DNA from: Caulobacter sp.
GTDB taxonomy: Bacteria; Pseudomonadota; Alphaproteobacteria; Caulobacterales; Caulobacteraceae
DNA length: 5,040 bases
Reading direction: 5' to 3'
Assembly: GCA_028291125.1 (NCBI GenBank)
Contig: JAQGIN010000400.1
Span: forward strand, 1-5,040
Under the pieces are notes generated by a model. The model did not search any database and was not told the origin of the DNA. It worked only from the letters and a program-made list of their open reading frames with translations. Shown piece by piece: positions 1 to 5,040 of this stretch; positions within the stretch are counted from its first letter, which is position 1; each line of letters opens with the position of its first letter. The position numbers and the translations under genes are program-made.

Positions 1-191
1 GCGAGGGTCAGGGCCGCGCCGGCGACGCCGAGGGCGACCGTCGGCGACAGGCCCAGACCTTGGGCCGCGCGGAGTTTTCCGCTCGGCTGCGCGGACCCGC
101 GAGACGCCTGGGAGGCCTTCCTTGGACTAGCGGGCCCCTTGGCCCGAGGGTTCGCCAGCTTGCGCGAGCCCCCCCGCACAGCTGCGGGCAT
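1..191 (-). CDS. ftsQ: Cell division protein FtsQ, N-terminal part (cut by window edge)
   Basis: FtsQ is a bitopic inner-membrane divisome protein. Its periplasmic POTRA and beta domains link FtsB/FtsL to the rest of the septum machinery. Only 63 codons from the ATG at 191 are in the window. They give a basic, Ala/Pro/Ser-rich cytoplasmic tail (about residues 1-45, with K/R at 6, 10, 11, 16, 18, 24, 25, 31, 39 and 41) followed by the start of a hydrophobic segment (LSPTVALGVAGAALTL, 48-63). That is the expected FtsQ topology. A strong GGAGG stands six bases before the start. The gene overlaps the ddl 3' end by 65 bases in another frame, and ddl-ftsQ is the standard dcw order. The call rests on context and topology, since the conserved domains lie off the window; ftsA and ftsZ would be expected next. 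Confidence 0.85.
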   Translation of the reverse strand, partial: MPAAVRGGSRKLANPRAKGPASPRKASQASRGSAQPSGKLRAAQGLGLSPTVALGVAGAALTL

Positions 192-1119
192 ATACGTCCT
201 CCACGATCCAAAGCACTAAACGATCAAACGAAATCCCGACGTGGGCCGCCTGCTCGGGGACGAGCGAAGTGGGGGTCATGCCGGGTTGCGTATTGACCTC
301 TAGAAGGACCAGAAGGTCGTTAATGTCGTCATAACGAAAGTCAGATCGAGTCACACCTTGGCAACCAAGAGCGGCATGGGCCCGCTCGGCCATGCGCAGG
401 GCGCGATCCCTTACGGCGTCGGGGATTGGCGCCGGAATCACGTGAATCGATCCGCCTTCGGAATACTTGGCCTCGTAGTCGTAGAAACCTGTGGACGGCT
501 TGATCTCCGTCACCGCCAGGGCCCGCGGCCCCGCCGCCTCGCCCATCACCGCCACCGCTAGCTCCAGGCCGGCGACATAGGGCTCGACCATCACCTGGTC
601 GCCGTAAGCCCAGTCGGGCGCGGCCAATTGATGCGGCGGCCGATTGGCGCCCTCGAACACCAGAAACACCCCGACCGACGAGCCCTCGGCGTTGGGCTTG
701 ACCACATAGGGCGGGGCCATGACGTGGTCGGCGGCCGCCAGATGGCGGTCGAACAGCCCGCCGCCGGGCACGACGACGCCGGCCGCCGCCAGCACCGCCT
801 TGGCCTTGGCCTTGTCCATCGCCAGGGCCGAGGCCAGGACGCCGGAGTGGGTATAGGCCAGACCCAGGGTCTCGAGCACGCCCTGGACGCAGCCGTCCTC
901 GCCCCAGGCCCCGTGCAGGGCGTTGAACGCCAGGTCGGGCTTCAGAGCGGTCAGACGCTGGGCGAGGTCGCGATGGGCGTCGACGCGCGACACCCGCGCC
1001 CCTAGACGCTCCAGCGCCTCGGCGCAGGCCGTCCCGGTGACCAGGCTGACCTCGCGCTCCGAGGACGGGCCGCCGAGCAGGACGGCGACATGTTGGCCGG
1101 CGAGAGGAAGGCTGGTCAT
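127..1119 (-). CDS. ddl: D-alanine--D-alanine ligase
   Basis: This cytoplasmic ATP-grasp enzyme makes the D-Ala-D-Ala dipeptide used by MurF to finish the stem peptide. At 330 residues it is a little longer than E. coli DdlB (306). Visible motifs: VLLGGPSSEREVSL with E21 (E. coli E15); NALHGAWGEDG with H69 (H63); SGVLASALAMDK (92-103); the serine loop EGSSVG with S147 (S150); and FYDYEAKY with K218 and Y219. The Tyr marks D-Ala rather than D-lactate specificity. Further on are R258 (R255), D260, E274 and N276 as Mg ligands, and PGMTPTSLVP. All catalytic residues are present. The ATG gives the N-terminus expected for the family, but no Shine-Dalgarno is visible and a strong hairpin lies just upstream. 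The last 20 or so residues form a low-complexity tail that overlaps ftsQ. From about codon 210 onward many wobble positions turn A/T, unlike the first two thirds. Confidence 0.96.
   Translation of the reverse strand: MTSLPLAGQHVAVLLGGPSSEREVSLVTGTACAEALERLGARVSRVDAHRDLAQRLTALKPDLAFNALHGAWGEDGCVQGVLETLGLAYTHSGVLASALAMDKAKAKAVLAAAGVVVPGGGLFDRHLAAADHVMAPPYVVKPNAEGSSVGVFLVFEGANRPPHQLAAPDWAYGDQVMVEPYVAGLELAVAVMGEAAGPRALAVTEIKPSTGFYDYEAKYSEGGSIHVIPAPIPDAVRDRALRMAERAHAALGCQGVTRSDFRYDDINDLLVLLEVNTQPGMTPTSLVPEQAAHVGISFDRLVLWIVEDVYARSCAGGLAQAGEPSGQGAR
198..202 (-). promoter_or_regulatory. Strong ribosome binding site for ftsQ
   Basis: GGAGG on the minus strand lies six bases before the ATG at 191-189. 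It is the best Shine-Dalgarno seen in the window and decides the ftsQ start inside the ddl coding region. It suggests ftsQ is translated independently of ddl rather than only by coupling. Confidence 0.8.
297..304 (-). promoter_or_regulatory. Candidate -10 element for the ftsQ promoter
   Basis: TTCTAGAG on the minus strand partly matches the Caulobacter housekeeping -10 consensus GCTANAWC; the CTA-N-A core agrees. It starts 15 bases after the end of the candidate CtrA box. That spacing would place the box over the -35 region, as in CtrA-activated promoters. Transcription would begin near 290, giving a leader of about 100 bases before ftsQ. The match is partial. Confidence 0.35.
320..334 (-). 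promoter_or_regulatory. Candidate CtrA box upstream of ftsQ, inside ddl
   Basis: On the minus strand the site reads TTAT, seven bases, then TTAA. This matches the CtrA consensus TTAA-N7-TTAA at seven of eight positions. It lies about 130 bases upstream of the ftsQ ATG, within ddl codons 262-267. In Caulobacter crescentus, CtrA is known to control an ftsQA promoter, so the site has a plausible target. TTAA and TTAT are rare in this GC-rich window. Binding is inferred. Confidence 0.55.
348..448. promoter_or_regulatory. Cluster of three GANTC (CcrM-type) sites
   Basis: GAGTC lies at 348-352, and GAATC at 435-439 and 444-448. By eye I found only three other GANTC sites in the window (1992, 2292 and 2586), so half of them fall within 101 bases. 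GANTC is the target of the cell-cycle methyltransferase CcrM in alphaproteobacteria, where such sites near promoters can time transcription. The cluster sits just upstream of the candidate CtrA box. Function is inferred. Confidence 0.4.
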
Positions 1120-1137
1120 GAAGGCGCGCCGGACGAG

Positions 1138-1164
1138 GACCCGCCCTCGGGACGAGGGCGGGTC
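1138..1164 (-). terminator. GC-rich hairpin after the peptidase gene, terminator-like
   Basis: GACCCGCCCTC (1138-1148) and GAGGGCGGGTC (1154-1164) form a perfect 11-bp stem around a five-base loop. It starts 13 bases after the peptidase stop, the usual place for an intrinsic terminator. No U-run follows on the minus strand (TCCTCGTCC), so termination may be partial or may need other factors. It is 18 bases from the ddl start codon, so it could also affect ddl translation or act as an mRNA-stabilising 3' end. Confidence 0.6.
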
Positions 1165-1177
1165 GCGGTGGGTCGGA

Positions 1178-2578
1178 TTAGTTCGCGTGCGGAGCCGGGG
1201 CGGTCGCCCCCAGCGTCCGGAAGTCGATGTCGCTGTCGGCCGTCAGGTAGAGGAAGCTGGCCCAGGCGGCGACGTTCTGCGCCAGTTGGCTCGGATCCAC
1301 CTTGTTCAGGGTGTCGTCCGCCGTGTGGTGGTAGTCGAAGTAACGGCTGGCGTCCTGGTTGAGGTTGATCACCGGCACGCCGGCGCCCTCAAGGCCCTCG
1401 ACGTCGGAGCCGGCGTGGGCGGCCGGCGCCTGGTCGAGATAGATCTTCAGCGGCGTCAGCACGCGGGCCGCGGCCTGCATGGTCGGATGCGTCGCCGCGC
1501 CCTTCGGCAGTTGCAGGCTGTAGATGCGGTCGGCGCCGGTGTCGCTCTCGCCGGCCAGGACGATCTTGGCCAGCTCGTCCTTGTGCGCGGCCAGATAGGC
1601 CTCCGACGAGCCGCCGCTCTCCTCCGAGCCCCACATCACCACGCGGATGGTCCGCTTGGGATGCTTGGGCAGATCGCCGATCAGCTTGGCGGCGGCGGCG
1701 GTGATGGCGACGCCGGTGGCGTCATCGAGCGCCCCGGTGCCGACGTCCCAGCTGTCGAGGTGGCCGCCGGCGATGATCACCTCGTCGGGCTTGGTCGAGC
1801 CCTTGATCTCGCCCGAGATGTTCCAGGCCACGTCGCCGGCGTCGACGGTCGAGGCCAGGTTCAGCTTGATGCGCAGCGGCCCCTTGGCGGCCAGACGCTC
1901 CAGCTGCTCGGCCTCGGGCACGCCCATGGCCGCGGAGGGGATGGTCAGGACGTCGGGGCCGAAGGCGGTGACGCCGGTGTGCGGCACGGTCGAGTCCGAG
2001 GTCGAGATCGAGCGGATCAGCAGGGCCACGGCCCCGCGCTTGGCGGCCTCGACCGGCCCGGTCCGCCGGGAGATGCCGGCGACGCCGTAGCCGGCGCCGT
2101 CCTGGGCCCGGACCATCGGCTGGGTGATGACGGCGATCTTGCCCTTCAGCGAACCTTCCGACGCGGCGATCAGCTCGGCATAGGTGCGGAACACCACCGC
2201 CTCGGCCTCGATGCCGCCTGCCGGCGTCGGCGGAGTGCGGCCAAGGCCGACGATCGCCAGCTTCAGCGGATAGGGCGCGACCAGTTCGGCCGACTCCGCG
2301 CCGCGCGTCCAGGACGGCTTGGCGAATTCCTCGACCTTCACATTGGTGAAGCCCAGGGCCTTCAGCTTGGCGACGCCCCAGTCCTTGGCCCGGGTCATGG
2401 CCGGCGACCCGACCAGGCGCGGGCCGATCGTGGTCGTCAGGTCCTCGGTGATGTCCCAGGCGGTGCGGTCCAGCAGCGCCTTGTCGCGCAAGGCGGCGGC
2501 GGTGGCGACATCCTGGGCGTGGGCGGCGGTGGCGAGCAGCGCGCAGGCGACGGTCGCGGTCAGCAGTGAACGGATCAT
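1178..2578 (-). CDS. Secreted M28 family metallopeptidase, carboxypeptidase Q-like
   Basis: This is a predicted exported di-zinc peptidase of 466 residues. The start at 2578 begins a classic signal peptide: MIRS, a hydrophobic core, then AHA at 19-21 with likely cleavage before Q22. A TTG start 21 codons upstream would bury that signal and is rejected. The mature N-terminus has IGPRLVGSPA (51-60) and WTRGAESAEL (90-99), matching the remembered pattern of vertebrate carboxypeptidase Q (PGCP). A PA-like insert lies at about 122-245. The M28 catalytic set is complete: GGHLDSWDVG (H273, D275), GALDDATG (D285), WGSEESGG (E319 as general base, E320 as ligand), ESD (D346) and DYHHTADDT (H417 or H418). 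It should therefore be active, probably as a periplasmic or secreted amino- or dipeptidase; the substrate is unknown. It sits between murB and ddl and is followed 13 bases later by a strong hairpin. A direct wall role is not shown. Confidence 0.92.
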   Translation of the reverse strand: MIRSLLTATVACALLATAAHAQDVATAAALRDKALLDRTAWDITEDLTTTIGPRLVGSPAMTRAKDWGVAKLKALGFTNVKVEEFAKPSWTRGAESAELVAPYPLKLAIVGLGRTPPTPAGGIEAEAVVFRTYAELIAASEGSLKGKIAVITQPMVRAQDGAGYGVAGISRRTGPVEAAKRGAVALLIRSISTSDSTVPHTGVTAFGPDVLTIPSAAMGVPEAEQLERLAAKGPLRIKLNLASTVDAGDVAWNISGEIKGSTKPDEVIIAGGHLDSWDVGTGALDDATGVAITAAAAKLIGDLPKHPKRTIRVVMWGSEESGGSSEAYLAAHKDELAKIVLAGESDTGADRIYSLQLPKGAATHPTMQAAARVLTPLKIYLDQAPAAHAGSDVEGLEGAGVPVINLNQDASRYFDYHHTADDTLNKVDPSQLAQNVAAWASFLYLTADSDIDFRTLGATAPAPHAN

Positions 2579-2589
2579 GCGCTCGGAAT

Positions 2590-2631
2590 CTCCCTGGTTT
2601 GGCTTTTCATAGCACCGCTCGACCCCAGGGA
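2590..2631 (-). promoter_or_regulatory. Peptidase leader: RBS within a 7-bp inverted repeat, possible -10
   Basis: The 72-base murB-peptidase gap holds a Shine-Dalgarno-like AGGGAG at 2595-2590, eleven bases before the ATG at 2578. This spacing is slightly long. The overlapping CCAGGGA (2597-2591) is a perfect reverse complement of TCCCTGG (2631-2625), so the leader RNA could fold over the ribosome site with a loop of about 27 bases. GCTATGAA at 2613-2606 resembles the Caulobacter housekeeping -10 (GCTANAWC), but I see no well-spaced -35. The ribosome site is supported because it fits the start at the signal peptide. The promoter and hairpin ideas are weak. Confidence 0.35.
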
Positions 2632-2650
2632 TAGGCAACAACCGGATGAA

Positions 2651-3586
2651 CTATGCGTCGGCGGCTCCGACGCGCCCGATCCGCTTGATCTCCCACTCCA
2701 GGGCGACCCCGGTCTTGGCCAGGACGTCGGCGCGAACCGTGTCGCCCAGGCCTTCCAAGTCAGCGGCCGTGGCCTCGCCGGTGTTGATCAGAAAATTGCT
2801 GTGCAGCGGCGAGAACATCGCCCCGCCCCCTTCTTTCCCGCTCGCGGAAAAGCGCTTGCCGCGCCAGCCCGCCGCGTCGACCAGCTTCCAGGACGAATGG
2901 CCCGGCGGGTTCTTGAAGGTCGAGCCGCCGGTCTTCTCGCGGATCGGCTGGGTGGTCTCGCGGCGGGCGGTGATTTCGGCCATGCGGGCCTTGATCGCCT
3001 CGGGTTCGTCCGGGCGGCCCTGGAACACGGCGTCGAGCACGATCAGGTCGCCGTCCTGCAGGGCGCTGTGGCGATAGGTGTAGCCGAAGGCGTCGCCGGC
3101 GATCTCGCGGATTTCTCCGTTGCGGTCCATGACCCGGGCCGAGACGATGACCTCGACGGTCTCCGATCCGTAGCAGCCGGCGTTCATGATCACCGCCCCG
3201 CCGATGGTGCCGGGGATGCCGGCGTAGAACTCCAGGCCGGCGATCCCGGCCTCGGCGGCCTTGCGGGCCAGGATGGCGTCGGGCACGGCCGAGCCGGCGC
3301 GGACGCGGTGGTCGGCCAGAGGCTCGACGGCGTTGAAGCCGCGGCCCAGCCGGATCACCACCCCATCGACGCCGCCGTCGCGGACCAAAAGGTTGGAGCC
3401 GACGCCGATCGGGATTACCGGTACGGCCGGGTCCAGGGCCTTGAGAAAGTCGGCCAGGTCCTGCGCGTCGGCCGGCAGGAACACCACATCGGCGGGGCCG
3501 CCGACCCGGAACCAGGTGAACGGCGCCAGGGGCTCGTCGATCAGCAGCTTGCCACGGACGGCGGGGAGCTTGGCCTTCCAGCTCAC
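2651..3586 (-). CDS. murB: UDP-N-acetylenolpyruvoylglucosamine reductase MurB
   Basis: This FAD enzyme reduces UDP-GlcNAc-enolpyruvate with NADPH to UDP-MurNAc, the substrate of MurC. The chosen start is the GTG at 3586-3584, giving 311 residues. It overlaps the murC TGA as GTGA, which suggests translational coupling. The same frame stays open far upstream inside murC, but that part is a shadow. Visible motifs: RVGGPAD (27-33), the FAD-binding GVGSNLLVRDGG (61-72), AGIPGTIGGAVIMNAG (122-137), YRHS with R172, and GGSTFKNPPG with the likely catalytic Ser222. The C-terminal LEWEIKRIG contains the likely catalytic Glu299. Length and layout fit the shorter, type II-like MurB. Oddity: between WRGKR (241-245) and GGAMFSPLHSNF, where most homologues read directly (RGLRVGGA...), there are extra residues FSASGKEG encoded by a DNA palindrome. 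The assignment is secure; the exact start is slightly less so. Confidence 0.95.
   Translation of the reverse strand: MSWKAKLPAVRGKLLIDEPLAPFTWFRVGGPADVVFLPADAQDLADFLKALDPAVPVIPIGVGSNLLVRDGGVDGVVIRLGRGFNAVEPLADHRVRAGSAVPDAILARKAAEAGIAGLEFYAGIPGTIGGAVIMNAGCYGSETVEVIVSARVMDRNGEIREIAGDAFGYTYRHSALQDGDLIVLDAVFQGRPDEPEAIKARMAEITARRETTQPIREKTGGSTFKNPPGHSSWKLVDAAGWRGKRFSASGKEGGGAMFSPLHSNFLINTGEATAADLEGLGDTVRADVLAKTGVALEWEIKRIGRVGAADA
2833..2852. repeat. REP-like palindrome inside murB
   Basis: The plus strand reads CTTTCCCGC, a TC centre, then GCGGAAAAG. The arms are nine bases with one mismatch. Within murB it encodes residues 246-252 (FSASGKE), at a place where most MurB proteins have no residues. 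The codons used (ttt, agc, ggg, aaa, gaa) differ from the GC-ending neighbours. The shape resembles the CCCTTCTCCCGC...GCGGGAGAAGG class of short palindromic repeats that I recall as common in Caulobacterales and other alphaproteobacteria. Origin as an inserted, decayed repeat is an inference. Confidence 0.5.
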
Positions 3587-5001
3587 TTGGCCAGGGCCTC
3601 GAGCTGGCCCGGCAGGGCGTAGGCCCAGGTGGTGATGTCGCCGGCCCCCAGTAGCACCACCAGGTCGCCGGCGTGGGCCTCCTCGGCGATCAGGGCCGGC
3701 AAGGCCGCGGGGCTCTCCAAGGGCAGGGCCCGGCGGTGGCCAAACCGGCGCAGGCCCTCGACCAGGGCGTCGCGATCGATGCCCTCGATCGGCGCCTCGC
3801 CGGCCGTGTAGACATCGGCGACGATCACGGTGTCGGCGTCGTTGAAGCAGGACGAGAACTCGGCCATCAGGTCGCGCAGCCGGGTGTAGCGGTGCGGCTG
3901 GACCACGGCGATGACCTTGCCGGCGCTGACGGCGCGGGCCGCCTTCAGCACGGCGGCGATCTCGACCGGATGGTGGCCATAGTCGTCGACTACCCGCACG
4001 CCATTGGCGACCCCGGTGGTGGTGAAGCGGCGCTTGACCCCGCCGAAGCTGGCCAGGCCGGCGCGGATCGCCTCGGGGGTCACGCCCAGCTCGCGGGCCA
4101 CGGCGACGGCGGCGGTGGCGTTGAGCACGTTGTGCAGCCCGGCCATCGGCATCTTCAGGCCCTCGTAGCGCACCGGCTCGCCGACCAGCGGCGAGACCAC
4201 CACGTCGAAGACCGCGCCCTCGGGACCCATCTCGATATTGTCGCAGCGCACCTCGGCCTGGGGGTTGGTGCCATAGGTCACCAGCCGGCGGTTCTCGATG
4301 CGGGCGGTCAGGGCCTGGACCTCGGGATGGTCGGTGCAGACCGCCGCGAAGCCGTAGAACGGGATGTTCTCGACGAAGTCCTGGAAGCCCTTCTTCACGG
4401 CCTCGAAGCTGCCCCAGTGGTCGAGGTGCTCGGCGTCGATATTGGTGACGATGGCCACCGTCGACTTCAGCTTCAGGAAGGTGCCGTCGCTCTCGTCGGC
4501 CTCGACGACGATCCACTCGCCCTCGCCGACCTTGGCGTTGGTGCCGTAGGCGTTGATGATGCCGCCATTGACCACCGTCGGATCCAGGCCGCCGGCGTCG
4601 AGCAGGGCGGCGACCATCGAGGTGGTGGTGGTCTTGCCGTGGGTGCCGCCCACCGCCACTGAAAACTGAAGTCGCATCAGCTCGGCCAGCATCTCGGCCC
4701 GGCGCACCAGCGGCAGGCGCTTCTCGCGCGCCGCGACCATCTCGACATTGTCGGCCTTGACCGCGGTCGAATAGACCACCGCCGAGGCGCCCTCGACATT
4801 GGCCCCGTCGTGACCGATGAAGATCTTGGCCCCCAGGCCGGCCAGCCGCTCGGTGTTGGCGCTGGCCTTGGCGTCGCTGCCCTGAACGGTGTAGCCGACG
4901 CGCAGCATGATCTCGGCGATGCCGCTCATGCCGATGCCGCCGACGCCGATGAAGTGCACGGGGCCGAGTTCGAAGGGGACGGGACGTCTGCGCGTGGTCA
5001 T
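3583..5001 (-). CDS. murC: UDP-N-acetylmuramate--L-alanine ligase MurC
   Basis: This cytoplasmic Mur ligase uses ATP to join L-alanine to UDP-MurNAc, the first step of stem-peptide assembly. The 472 residues are a normal full length. Domains appear in order: an N-terminal Rossmann-type UDP-binding domain with GVGGIGMSGIAE (about 19-30); the ATP-binding central domain with P-loop GGTHGKTTTT (118-127), EADESDGTF (167-175) and NIDAEHLDHW (187-196); and a C-terminal domain with VDDYGHHPVEI (338-348) and QPHRYTR (368-374). These motifs separate MurC from MurD, MurE and MurF. The ATG is chosen because ELGPVHFIGVGG follows within about ten residues, as in alphaproteobacterial MurC. The frame stays open to the window edge but has no other start codon there, and no clear Shine-Dalgarno precedes the ATG. 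The stop overlaps the murB start. An upstream murG would be expected but lies outside the window. Confidence 0.97.
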   Translation of the reverse strand: MTTRRRPVPFELGPVHFIGVGGIGMSGIAEIMLRVGYTVQGSDAKASANTERLAGLGAKIFIGHDGANVEGASAVVYSTAVKADNVEMVAAREKRLPLVRRAEMLAELMRLQFSVAVGGTHGKTTTTSMVAALLDAGGLDPTVVNGGIINAYGTNAKVGEGEWIVVEADESDGTFLKLKSTVAIVTNIDAEHLDHWGSFEAVKKGFQDFVENIPFYGFAAVCTDHPEVQALTARIENRRLVTYGTNPQAEVRCDNIEMGPEGAVFDVVVSPLVGEPVRYEGLKMPMAGLHNVLNATAAVAVARELGVTPEAIRAGLASFGGVKRRFTTTGVANGVRVVDDYGHHPVEIAAVLKAARAVSAGKVIAVVQPHRYTRLRDLMAEFSSCFNDADTVIVADVYTAGEAPIEGIDRDALVEGLRRFGHRRALPLESPAALPALIAEEAHAGDLVVLLGAGDITTWAYALPGQLEALAK

Positions 5002-5040
5002 GACAAGCCGATTAGACGATTTGCGCCGGGGGTGGAACGG
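5002..5040 (-). other. Leader upstream of murC at the window edge
   Basis: These 39 bases lie upstream of the murC ATG. They hold no clear Shine-Dalgarno, no promoter I can defend, and no start codon in the murC frame. A short direct repeat AATCG-TCT-AATCG is present on the minus strand and may be chance. Confidence 0.5.

Noticed and set aside
8..211. 67-codon minus-strand frame at the ftsQ end
   Set aside because: It is Arg/Pro-rich out-of-frame reading overlapping ftsQ. The frame starting at 191 has the strong GGAGG and ends in a membrane segment.
211..235. Tandem AAACGA-TC-AAACGA motif as a regulator site
   Set aside because: Two six-base copies eight bases apart in a coding region are suggestive but match no binding consensus I can name.
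923..2569. Long plus-strand open frame (548 codons) opposite the peptidase and ddl
   Set aside because: It is the antisense shadow of GC-biased genes: rich in Arg, Gly, Ala and His, with no recognisable domain, and it covers two well-supported minus-strand genes.
2579..2641. TTG start adding 21 residues to the peptidase
   Set aside because: It would put a polar stretch before a clean signal peptide and has no ribosome site, while the ATG at 2578 has one.
2651..4516. A 621-codon frame that could be read as an N-terminal extension of MurB or a fusion
   Set aside because: The part upstream of 3586 is Arg/Gly-rich out-of-frame reading of murC. The MurB family start matches the GTG at the GTGA overlap.
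3673..4662. Plus-strand open frame (329 codons) opposite murC
   Set aside because: It has the same low-complexity Gly/Asp/His/Leu shadow composition, and murC on the other strand has all its family motifs.
1..5040. A novel defence, mobile or biosynthetic system
   Set aside because: Every gene is assigned to a known family in a conserved cluster. There are no integrase, transposase, repeat-array or toxin-antitoxin signs.

Overview
This window looks like part of the division and cell wall (dcw) cluster of a high-GC alphaproteobacterium. The best fit is Caulobacterales (Caulobacter or a close relative). Reasons: the gene order murC-murB-(peptidase)-ddl-ftsQ, the alphaproteobacterial style of the proteins, strongly GC-biased wobble positions, and CtrA-like and CcrM-like (GANTC) sites next to ftsQ. 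The genus is inferred from pattern; no search was run.

All real genes lie on the minus strand, so transcription runs from high to low coordinates. In that order: a 39-base leader at the window edge (5002-5040); murC (5001-3583), UDP-MurNAc:L-alanine ligase; murB (3586-2651), UDP-MurNAc dehydrogenase, which overlaps murC by four bases (GTGA) and so is probably translationally coupled; a 72-base gap; a secreted M28 metallopeptidase of the carboxypeptidase Q type (2578-1178); a 58-base gap with a perfect 11-bp hairpin that looks like a terminator; ddl (1119-127), D-Ala-D-Ala ligase; and the 5' end of ftsQ (191 to beyond base 1), which overlaps the ddl 3' end by 65 bases. No stretch over 100 bases lacks a gene. 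I saw no RNA gene, insertion sequence or CRISPR array.

The genes fit together functionally. MurB makes UDP-MurNAc, MurC adds the first stem residue (L-Ala), Ddl makes the D-Ala-D-Ala dipeptide that ends the stem, and FtsQ is the bitopic divisome scaffold. The peptidase is the odd member: it is exported and is not a known peptidoglycan precursor enzyme.

No wholly new system is visible. The points most worth a second look are: (1) a probable cell-cycle promoter for ftsQ buried in the ddl coding sequence, marked by AT-rich wobble positions, a 7/8 CtrA-box match with a -10-like element at good spacing, and a GANTC cluster; (2) a short in-frame palindrome in murB that appears to add about 7-9 residues near the C-terminal domain; (3) the hairpin-bounded M28 peptidase inside the cluster.
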